Part shown: positions 56,748 through 64,000 of the stretch, in pieces
Layout: each line of letters starts with the position of its first letter
Position numbering within the stretch: the stretch's first letter is position 1
Assembly (NCBI RefSeq): GCF_022346545.1
Contig: NZ_JAKRNU010000015.1
Span: 45,938 to 109,937, forward strand
Reading direction: 5' to 3'
From: Sporosarcina sp. ACRSM
GTDB taxonomy: Bacteria > Bacillota > Bacilli > Bacillales_A > Planococcaceae
Length of the DNA: 64,000 nucleotides
Translations under genes and position numbers: made by a program
Notes under the pieces: model-generated
What the model saw: only the letters and a program-made list of their open reading frames with translations
The model's database searches: none
Told to the model about the DNA's origin: nothing

Positions 56748-59700
56748 ATGGCTAACCAACCATCGAAGTACAGCAAATTTTTACTTGGCGCTGCATCAGC
56801 TGCTCTCGTAGCATCCGCAGTAGCACCAGTAGCAAGCGCGGCAGATTTTAAAGATACAAAAGGGAACACGCACGAAGTAGCGATCGATGCACTATCTGAT
56901 CTAGGCATCATCAATGGCTACCCGGACGGTTCTTTCCAACCAAACAAAACTCTAACACGTTCTGACGTTGTTAAAATGATGGGTAAATGGCTTGTATCTC
57001 TTGGACACGAAGTGCCAACAGACTACAAATCTAACCCACGTTTCACAGACTTAAACGCTAACTCTAACAATGAGTTGCTTCAATATGCTGCATTAGTAGC
57101 AGACCATGGTGTATTCCAAGGTAACAACGGTAAACTAGATCCAACTGGTAACATCACGCGTGAAAACATGGCATTGGTTCTTGTTCGCGCTTACGATGCG
57201 ATCAACGGAACTGACCTTGTTGAAACTGTGAAAGCGGAAGATTTCGACCGTGACGTAACAGACCTTGCAACAGCTAAAGCTGAAGCACGTCCGTACATAG
57301 ATGTGCTGGATTTCTATGATATCACGAACCCAGCAGCTCCTGTGTTCAACCCGAAAGGAACGACTACACGCGGTCAATTCGCATCATTCCTTCACAGAAC
57401 TGCTAACCTTGAAGAAACTGCACTAGAGCTTCGCATTATCGATGTAGTTGGTTTGAACGACACGAACCAGTTCCTACAAATCAACTTCAGCAAACCGGTA
57501 ACAACAGGTCTTGATCCTTCTGATATCCAAATCAGAAACTCAAAATCTGGCGATTCTTACGGTGTACGTGAAGTGAAACTTGCTGCTGACGGTAAAAGCG
57601 CACAAGTTGAACTCTTCCAACCAAGAGAAGGCGACATCGTTCTTGAGTATGTAACAGATTACGACATCTCTGTTAATGCAAACGGCGAATTGTTGACGTT
57701 CGTATTCAACCGTCCACTATTCTCTGAAGCTCGTATCGTTGACATCGATGTAGCAGGTAACAAATTCACTGCTGTAGATGACAAAACAGGTAACTCTGTA
57801 ACTGTTAAAGTACTAAAAGATACTGAGTTCGACTACCAAGGTGCAATTGGTGAACTAGTACGTGTTTGGTACAATGGCGACAAAGAACTAGTAAAATATG
57901 AAATCCAATCTGCAACTGCTGAATATGATGCGATTGAAATCGATGATAAAGATACAATCAAACTTATCACTGCAGACAAAAAAGTGGATATCACTGACGA
58001 CGAGTACACTGGCAACAACAAAAACGACGACTATAAGTTCAAACTTTATGTTGACGGTAAAGAAGTTACAACAAGCAATGGTGAAATTCCATCTGATCTT
58101 GCTAAAAAACGTTTCAACTTTGCGAAAGTTGGATACGACAAAGCTGGCGAAATCGAGTACGTTAGCGCTTATAGCCTAAACGAATTCCTAGTTGTTGACA
58201 AAGTTGACGGCAAAGAAATCGTTGGTATCGAAGGCGATGCTTCAGGTTCATTCAACGCTAAAGATGCAACAATCATCAAAGACGGCAAAGTCATCTCTCT
58301 TGACGATGTCAAAAAAGGCGACATCTTGTTCTTCAGTAACGATGCAGATGATAAAGACGGATTTGCAGAAGTATTGAACAACACAGTGAAAGGTAAAATC
58401 ACTGACACATTCCTAGAAGCGATCCGTGTAGACGGAAAAACATATGATTTCGTTCACGATAAAGCAGAAAGCGACAAGTTTGTCAAAAAAGACTATGCTA
58501 ACGCTGTGTTCTTGAACGATCGCGACAGACTAGAATACATCGATGAAGATACTGCAGAAGAACTACAAGCAGCTGGCGATGTTACATTGTACTTCGACCG
58601 TGCGGGTAACCTAGTTTATGTTGGCGGAGATACTGCTGACGTTGCGAAAAACACAAAAACTTCTATCCTAACAGAAGACATCAAAGTTAAAACTGACTTT
58701 GGTAAATCTGTTGCACAGTTCGAAACTGTCAACCAAGATGGTGACGACAAATTGTATCAAATCGATCTAGAAACGTTGAAAACAATCGTAGTCAACGGTA
58801 AAGATTATGATATCGATAAAAACGCTGACGAGTCAGACGAGTGGAAAGTTTCACACGACGACACGCACATCGTGTTAACTAGCGGAACTGGAGTAGTTGA
58901 GCGAATCGCTCTTAAAGCAGCTGGTACAGTTGTTAACTTCAAACTAGACGATGCTAGCGTTGTGAAAGAACTTGAATTCTTCACAAGCACATCTGCTAAA
59001 GAAGGTTACGGTTCAACAACTAGCGTTGTAGAAGCTGGCGACAACTATGTTGGCGGTAAGCGTCTACTAAGCAACACTGTTGTATTCGATGCGAAAAAAG
59101 CAGCATCTAACGGCACAATCGATGAGAAAGATGTAAAAGTAACTACATGGAGCGAATACAAAGGTTCAGACATCACTTCATCTTACTACATCTACAATGA
59201 TGACAACGAAGTTATCGCGCTAGTTATCAAAGATACAAGTGCACAAGATACAGTAGAAGAATCAGCGCTTATTACAAATGTACTTCGTAATTCTGATAAA
59301 GAAATCATCGAAATCACTGCATTTGTTAATGGAGCTAAGAAAACATACAAAGTTGACGAAGTGAAATTCGACAGCGTTGAAAAAGGTTCAACTGTTGTAC
59401 TTGAGTTCGATAAAGACAACTCTGACGTTATCGATGATATCAAAGCAGCTACTTCTTCATTCGTTAAAGAAGATCTGATTGTTGATACTGTAGATTCTGG
59501 CCGTCGTGAAGTTACATTTGTTGACGGAACGAAAGCTCGTCTTGTTAGCAATGGTCTAGTTCTTAACGGATCAGATAGCACAGATATCACTACAAAAGCA
59601 TTGAGCGACCTTCGTGGTGAGAACATTAAAGTAACAGTTCTTTATGACGAAAAAGGATCTGAGTTCGCGAAGTACTTCGTTTACGAGAAAATCTCTAAAG

Positions 59701-60224
59701 CTGATTACGATGAGCTGAAAGCTGATCAAACAAAAGATCAAGTTGCAAAAGTAGAAGCTCTAATCAACGCACTTCCAACAGCTGCTAACATCAAACTTTC
59801 TCACGAAGCTGATGTTAAAAAAGCACGTGATGCTTACGATGCATTGACAACTGCTCAAAAAGAGAAAGTTTCAAGCACATACGTTGAGAAACTAGAAGCT
59901 GCTGAAAAAGCAATTGCTGATCTTAAAGAAGAAAACCCAGTTGAAATCGAAATTACAACTGCAACTGCAGTAGGAACAGATCTTTCTGCATTGCTAGGTA
60001 ACTACACTTACACAGTTGAAGGTACAGTTGCTGGACAGGATGTTGAAAAAGTAACACTAACATTCACTGGCGAAGACGAAGATAAAACTGAAACTGTAGA
60101 TGTAGTAGACGGTAAATTCACTTTCACAGCAACTGCAGGAGACTTGTTTGGAGTATACTCTAAAGTTGAAGTTTCTTCAGGAAATGTGAAAAAACAAGCA
60201 GATATTAACGTATCTGTACAATAA
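56748..60224 (+). CDS. S-layer protein with three SLH domains
   Basis: A major surface-layer protein of 1158 residues. The signal peptide is about 1-31 (ending VASA). Three SLH repeats lie at about 32-80, 90-150 and 165-225 with LTRSDVVKMM, ITRENMALVL and TTRGQFASFL. They bind secondary wall polysaccharide. The long middle is acidic, beta-rich and lysine/aspartate-heavy, as S-layer crystallisation domains are. Near residues 1000-1070 is a helical linker (AYDALTTAQKEKV), followed by a final Ig-like domain. ATG 56748 follows GAGGAGG; the frame open from 56697 precedes it. The two upstream promoters and strong ribosome site fit very high expression. Confidence 0.93.
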   Translation: MANQPSKYSKFLLGAASAALVASAVAPVASAADFKDTKGNTHEVAIDALSDLGIINGYPDGSFQPNKTLTRSDVVKMMGKWLVSLGHEVPTDYKSNPRFTDLNANSNNELLQYAALVADHGVFQGNNGKLDPTGNITRENMALVLVRAYDAINGTDLVETVKAEDFDRDVTDLATAKAEARPYIDVLDFYDITNPAAPVFNPKGTTTRGQFASFLHRTANLEETALELRIIDVVGLNDTNQFLQINFSKPVTTGLDPSDIQIRNSKSGDSYGVREVKLAADGKSAQVELFQPREGDIVLEYVTDYDISVNANGELLTFVFNRPLFSEARIVDIDVAGNKFTAVDDKTGNSVTVKVLKDTEFDYQGAIGELVRVWYNGDKELVKYEIQSATAEYDAIEIDDKDTIKLITADKKVDITDDEYTGNNKNDDYKFKLYVDGKEVTTSNGEIPSDLAKKRFNFAKVGYDKAGEIEYVSAYSLNEFLVVDKVDGKEIVGIEGDASGSFNAKDATIIKDGKVISLDDVKKGDILFFSNDADDKDGFAEVLNNTVKGKITDTFLEAIRVDGKTYDFVHDKAESDKFVKKDYANAVFLNDRDRLEYIDEDTAEELQAAGDVTLYFDRAGNLVYVGGDTADVAKNTKTSILTEDIKVKTDFGKSVAQFETVNQDGDDKLYQIDLETLKTIVVNGKDYDIDKNADESDEWKVSHDDTHIVLTSGTGVVERIALKAAGTVVNFKLDDASVVKELEFFTSTSAKEGYGSTTSVVEAGDNYVGGKRLLSNTVVFDAKKAASNGTIDEKDVKVTTWSEYKGSDITSSYYIYNDDNEVIALVIKDTSAQDTVEESALITNVLRNSDKEIIEITAFVNGAKKTYKVDEVKFDSVEKGSTVVLEFDKDNSDVIDDIKAATSSFVKEDLIVDTVDSGRREVTFVDGTKARLVSNGLVLNGSDSTDITTKALSDLRGENIKVTVLYDEKGSEFAKYFVYEKISKADYDELKADQTKDQVAKVEALINALPTAANIKLSHEADVKKARDAYDALTTAQKEKVSSTYVEKLEAAEKAIADLKEENPVEIEITTATAVGTDLSALLGNYTYTVEGTVAGQDVEKVTLTFTGEDEDKTETVDVVDGKFTFTATAGDLFGVYSKVEVSSGNVKKQADINVSVQ

Positions 60225-60236
60225 TTTAGAACTAGT

Positions 60237-60281
60237 AAGTCTTGTGAGTCTAGTAGGTATCTATTAGACTCACAGACTTTG
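60237..60281 (+). terminator. Hairpin between the two surface-protein genes
   Basis: Stem AAGTCTTGTGAGTCTA/TAGACTCACAGACTT (one bulge), with only short T-runs. It may let some transcripts through to the second gene. Confidence 0.65.
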
Positions 60282-60332
60282 TTAAATCTATCAATCTATT
60301 AATCTTACTATTTATTGGAGGGTATACCACAG

Positions 60333-62699
60333 ATGAAAAAGACAATCAAAGTCTCCGCAGCTACTGCGATAGCTCTATCTGCATTGACGCCTGTTGCTGC
60401 ATTCGCTGCAGAGTCAGCAGCAGACACTGGATTCTATACAGCAAACAGCTATACAACAGGAGCAGATTTCCGTGCTCTTTCTACAGCTGAGAAAAGAGCT
60501 ATTCTTACAAATCCAGAAACTGTTTTAGTTATTGGTGGTAAAGTTTACTTTGCTGCAGACGCAATCACAGCAGCTACGAATGCTGAGTTGGCAGAAGTTG
60601 CTATGACTGAAGCAGCATTCGAAGCACAATATGGTGAATTGACTAAAAATGGTTATGATAATCCTGAAGCACCAGTTGGTGATCTTAAGGTTGAATCGGT
60701 AAGTGCGACTAACAATCAAACTTTAGAAATTAAGCTTAATAATGCGATTACTGAGGATCAAGCTGAAGAAATTGAAGAAGCTGCGAACCGAGTTGTTGTA
60801 TACACTGCAGTACAAGACCAAACTAATCCAACAGCGACATCTACAGTAATTACATTTAGTGAAGATCGCAAAACTGCAACTGTTATTTTAAATGCTCCGC
60901 TAAATACGGGTGCTAAATACAAAGTTGCGTTTGTAGATAATAATACAACTCCAGCATTGGCAAAAGTAGTGACTGAAACATCTAGTTTTTCAGAATTAAT
61001 CTCTGGCTTAGAAACACCAGAAGTAACACCTGAATCATCACAAGATGAATATACATTAACTTTTGATAAGAAAATGAATGCTGCTGCAGAAACAAATACT
61101 AACTATACTGTCTATGATTCTACAAATAATGCTGTAGCAAGTGCCGTTTCTACTGCAGAATTTGTAACGAACTCAGGCGATAAAAAAGTAAAACTTACTG
61201 TTGCACCTGGAACACTACAAGCCGGTAAAACATATACAGTAATCGTTAATAATACTAATGTTACAGCAAATGACGGTACACAACTTACTGCTGCTCAAAG
61301 TAAGTTTACTATAAAAACTCCAAGTGTTACTGAAGCTACACCTAAAGTAGCTGGAATTCAAGTTACTGGGGAAAATGAAATTACTGTATTATATGACAAA
61401 GATCTGAAAACTAATGGAACTGTTGATACTGATTTAATTTCAGTTAAAAAATCTACAGGCACTCCATTAGTCGTATCTACTGCAGCTATTTCTGGAAAAG
61501 AGTTAGTAATTACTACAGATTCTGGTTCGGAATTGGAAGCAGGAAAATCATATAAACTTGAAGTAACTGCTAACGCGGGCATTAATGATGTATATCGTAA
61601 TGTTACAACAACAGCTATTAATACAACAGTTAAAGCTGCTTCAAATGTAGGGGTAACTGCAGTTAACGGGAAATTTGTACTTGACACTACTAATCCAGGG
61701 CAATATGACTTAATTTTAACATTTGATCAACCAGTAAATGCTATTCCGAGTGCGGGAGCTGGTGATGTTGTAATTAACTCTTTAGGATCTACAATTGATA
61801 TTGCTGGTACGACTGCGATTAGTAAATATTCTAAAGATTCTACAGGTAAATCTTTAATCATTGAAGATGTTGCTACTGCTTTCAGTGGGTTAGATATGGA
61901 AGCTGGTAAAACTTACGAAGTAGTTGTGAAAAATGGTGTAATTGAAACTTCAACTGCTACTGGAACGCCAAACACAAATGGAGAAGATTTGAAGACAAAT
62001 GTTACTGGTATTGATGTAACTGCTCCAGAAGTGGATACTACAACATTAGTTTCAGCAGACAAAATTACTGTTAAGTTTGATGAAGTTATTAATATTGAAG
62101 ACTTGAAAGCTGGAGATATTGCAGTTGAAGGTTTTGTTAAAGGTATTGATGGATCAATTACTCAGCAATCACTTTCAGGTGCAAGTCAGTTGAAATTCTC
62201 TGCAAGCGGTGATACTTTAACAATTACCCCTGCAAATAGTGCTGTTAAGTTTGTAACGGGTGACGTTGCAGGAGGAATTTCTAACTATGTAACTATTGCT
62301 GCTAATACAATTAAAGATGCTAACGGTTATAAAAATAGTGCTATTACTATTACAACTGTTAAAGATTTAGCCGCTCCTGTATTATTAGCAGGTTCAGCAA
62401 CAGGTACAGATGATGTTGTATTAACATATTCTGAAGATGTAGATTTCAAAGCAACTGGTGGTTCTGACGAAGAAGCAACTCAATTCGTAATTGGTGGAGC
62501 AGAAGTGAATGGTTTTGCTACAGCAGCCGGTGCTTCTAGTAATGAGATTACTATAACATTAGCAAGTGCATTTGAGTCTGCAAAAGATTATTCTTCTACT
62601 ACAATTACTTATACTCGTAATACTAACTATCAAGTTGAAGATGCAGAAGGTTTAATTGCAGTTAATGGGAAATTAACTGGTATTGAAACAGGCTTCTAA
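60333..62699 (+). CDS. Secreted surface protein with Ig-like (SbsA/Big_5-type) repeats, no SLH domain
   Basis: The protein has 788 residues with a signal peptide (about 1-25, ending AAFAA). The mature part begins with about 85 residues of unknown type. Several Ig-like domains follow, each marked by segments such as LEIKLNNAITEDQ, YTLTFDKKMNAAAETN, ITVLYDKDLKTNG, DLILTFDQPVNAI, ITVKFDEVINIEDL and VVLTYSEDVDFKA. There is no SLH, LPXTG or lipobox, so it must attach through other contacts or co-assemble with the SLH protein. The DNA is visibly more A/T-rich than the gene before it. ATG 60333 follows GGAGGG. Confidence 0.85.
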   Translation: MKKTIKVSAATAIALSALTPVAAFAAESAADTGFYTANSYTTGADFRALSTAEKRAILTNPETVLVIGGKVYFAADAITAATNAELAEVAMTEAAFEAQYGELTKNGYDNPEAPVGDLKVESVSATNNQTLEIKLNNAITEDQAEEIEEAANRVVVYTAVQDQTNPTATSTVITFSEDRKTATVILNAPLNTGAKYKVAFVDNNTTPALAKVVTETSSFSELISGLETPEVTPESSQDEYTLTFDKKMNAAAETNTNYTVYDSTNNAVASAVSTAEFVTNSGDKKVKLTVAPGTLQAGKTYTVIVNNTNVTANDGTQLTAAQSKFTIKTPSVTEATPKVAGIQVTGENEITVLYDKDLKTNGTVDTDLISVKKSTGTPLVVSTAAISGKELVITTDSGSELEAGKSYKLEVTANAGINDVYRNVTTTAINTTVKAASNVGVTAVNGKFVLDTTNPGQYDLILTFDQPVNAIPSAGAGDVVINSLGSTIDIAGTTAISKYSKDSTGKSLIIEDVATAFSGLDMEAGKTYEVVVKNGVIETSTATGTPNTNGEDLKTNVTGIDVTAPEVDTTTLVSADKITVKFDEVINIEDLKAGDIAVEGFVKGIDGSITQQSLSGASQLKFSASGDTLTITPANSAVKFVTGDVAGGISNYVTIAANTIKDANGYKNSAITITTVKDLAAPVLLAGSATGTDDVVLTYSEDVDFKATGGSDEEATQFVIGGAEVNGFATAAGASSNEITITLASAFESAKDYSSTTITYTRNTNYQVEDAEGLIAVNGKLTGIETGF

Positions 62700-62793
62700 T
62701 TAAATTTTATATACCAGATTCTAACATGATTTTGGCTATTTAAATTTTTTAGGTATGTCTAGTAGTCTAGTGCTAGTATTTGAAATTTGATTA

Positions 62794-62841
62794 AAAAGAG
62801 AACAGCCAACTGTCTTTCGGGATGGTTTGCTGTTTTCTTTT
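62794..62841 (+). terminator. Terminator after the second surface-protein gene
   Basis: Stem AAAGAGAACAGC/GCTGTTTTCTTT with one G-T pair, followed by more T. Confidence 0.85.
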
Positions 62842-63575
62842 CTACTCAACTTTCAGTCATATATTATCATCTTGAATACAAATCATGAATGCCCTGCTTC
62901 CACTAACGGAGGTAGGGTTATTTCCATTGGAGGGATTGTAAATGAAGTAGTATGGAGTAAAAGCAGAATAGTTGAGATGGTCGATGGTGAAGGAAGGGGT
63001 GAATCAGAAACATGTTCCCGCTAAGCGGGTCGTTATTGTGTCGTTGGAGTTGTTCAAGGAATCAAGCGGCATCCACAGTTACAGTTGATGCTATGGGATT
63101 TGCAACTGAATGAAGCTACAGCCGATCGTTTGTTGATTCCTTCCGCATGCCATCTTGTACGGAATACAGAACATAACGTTCGTACCATCCTAGAAGTCAC
63201 CAATTATGTGATATTTATTTTGGAAGTACAATATGGGGATTGGCTTGGAACTGAAAAAAGAATGGAGCTTCAGCCTTGAATGGTACGCTATTAGTATCGC
63301 TGGTTCGATTAAGGAATTGTTTTTTCCTCTTCATCGCTCGACTAATCCTTTTAGAGTTTTCGTGTAATTATTTACAACAAAATCAAAAGCATCTTTGTCC
63401 AATTGATTTCTTTGGAATGGACCGGTCTGCTCTGGACAATTCTTTTCTACTTGTTTTTTTGATGCATTATCCATTTCCCTAGAAGTGTCCTCCGTGTTCA
63501 TAGGTAATTATCCCTTTCCGTCTGTAAAATGATTGTTTCCAGTAAAGACATACATATTAGTTTGGTTATTAGAAC
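62842..63575. other. Decayed or gene-free stretch
   Basis: No intact gene can be supported in about 730 bp. Short frames lack ribosome sites or family resemblance, apart from the DUF960-like remnant at 63012. A loose hairpin, CCCTGCTTCC/GGAGGTAGGG, lies near 62891. Confidence 0.5.
63012..63279 (+). pseudogene. Possible remnant of a DUF960-type gene
   Basis: ATG 63012 follows AAGGGGTGAATC. Reading with one base shift near 63026 gives MFPLSGRYCVVGVVQG and then HPQLQLMLWDLQLN, which resembles the start of small DUF960 proteins (GRYVTRGV...ELQ..LW). The rest (to TGA 63279) does not look like the family. I judge it a frameshifted relic, with low certainty. Confidence 0.3.
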
Positions 63576-63752
63576 TCATATGTTTTCGGTTGCTTCTTCA
63601 ATTATTTCGATCCGGCCATCAGAGTGTTCTTTCACCACCTGACCGATCTCGTTCATGTATATGATATAGGAGTCAAAAAGGCTTGCTTCGAGACGGGCAC
63701 GAGCTCCTGTAAGGCTCGCCCATTTATTTAGATATTCTATATGCACTTCCAT
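63576..63752 (-). CDS. Small hypothetical protein, 58 residues
   Basis: Minus-strand ORF starting at ATG 63752 with GGAGGG 7 nt upstream. The product starts MEVHIEYLNKWASLTG and ends with an acidic tail, EIIEEATENI. No signal peptide, membrane helix or known motif. The ribosome site and balanced composition make it a plausible gene. Its promoter would lie in the AT-rich stretch near 63790-63830. Confidence 0.5.
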   Translation of the reverse strand: MEVHIEYLNKWASLTGARARLEASLFDSYIIYMNEIGQVVKEHSDGRIEIIEEATENI

Positions 63753-63850
63753 CAACAATCCCTCCTTCTCAGTTAAATACTCATTTCGCACTGCCTGTAG
63801 TATAAGTATACACCTTGGTTTTCTTTTATAAAATGTCGATAGTGCCAGGA

Positions 63851-64000
63851 GAGAGGGAAGGGATGTTTTTTCTCCTTCCCTCTCGTTTCCTCTCTCGTTT
63901 CCTCTCTCGTTTCCTCTCTCGTTTCCTCTCTCGTTTCCTCTCTCGTTTCCTCTCTCGTTTCCTCTCTCGTTTCCTCTCTCGTTTCCTCTCTCGTTTCCTC
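63851..64000. repeat. Hairpin followed by a 12-bp tandem repeat running off the window
   Basis: GAGAGGGAAGG (63851-63861) pairs with CCTTCCCTCTC (63874-63884). From 63880 the 12-bp unit CTCTCGTTTCCT is repeated about ten times without change to the window end. Pyrimidine-rich on this strand. It may continue beyond. Confidence 0.9.

Overview
The window comes from a spore-forming, low-to-mid GC Firmicute. The best fit is the Planococcaceae (Sporosarcina-like), but I cannot name a species. Three things point there. The gene order rho-rpmE-tdk-prfA-prmC-spoIIR-ywlC-ywlE-rpiB-ywlG-glyA-upp-mnaA-atp-murA-spoIID-spoIIQ-spoIIID-mbl-flhO-flhP-fabZ-ssbB-ywqA/B is that of the Bacillus subtilis core chromosome. 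Sporulation genes are present (spoIIR, spoIID, spoIIQ, spoIIID). There is also an S-layer locus with SLH-domain proteins. Nearly every gene is on the + strand; the exceptions are a YwpF-like gene, the ywqA/ywqB/XRE cluster and a small gene near the right end.

Layout. 1-12.9 kb: Rho C-terminus, L31, thymidine kinase, RF1 and its methylase, SpoIIR, a DnaA-box cluster across the start of the tRNA t6A gene ywlC, arginine phosphatase, a chemoreceptor, RpiB, YwlG, serine hydroxymethyltransferase, uracil phosphoribosyltransferase and UDP-GlcNAc 2-epimerase. 12.9-21.2 kb: the F1Fo ATP synthase operon atpIBEFHAGDC, with unusually long, hairpin-rich spacers and a probable atpZ relic in front. 21.8-30.8 kb: murA, sporulation genes, mbl, two flagellar rod/hook proteins, fabZ and a small lipoprotein. 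30.9-41.7 kb: YwpF-like protein, SSB, a SNF2 helicase with its SWIM partner and an XRE regulator, small unknown proteins, a membrane protein/adaptor pair and a DEDD exonuclease. 41.7-54 kb: accessory genes (polysaccharide deacetylase, NERD protein, pantothenate symporter, EamA transporter, PhoP-type alkaline phosphatase, aminotransferase, SLH-CAP protein, S41 protease). 54-62.7 kb: a cell-envelope block with wecC-tagA sugar genes, a candidate small RNA, a 1158-residue SLH S-layer protein and a 788-residue companion without SLH domains. 62.8-64 kb: mostly decayed DNA ending in a 12-bp tandem repeat.

The most unusual content is between the genes. (i) Seven arrays built on a 20-bp half-unit that alternates GCGCTCAAA and AGTGATCAAA motifs, always in the same orientation and always downstream of a + strand gene. 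(ii) A dispersed element of about 120 bp (three copies) whose stems differ in sequence but stay complementary. (iii) A modular nested-hairpin element inside the atp operon and before murA, whose two-hairpin core also sits inside a different palindromic element before glyA. (iv) The DnaA-box cluster at ywlC. (v) A promoter-plus-terminator unit after tagA that looks like a free-standing RNA gene.

MnaA, WecC, TagA, MurA, Mbl, the deacetylase and the SLH proteins together make, modify and decorate the cell wall. WecC and TagA use or modify UDP-ManNAc, the sugar MnaA makes, and the secondary polysaccharide they probably serve is what SLH domains usually bind. No tRNA, rRNA, CRISPR array, intact insertion sequence or prophage was seen.
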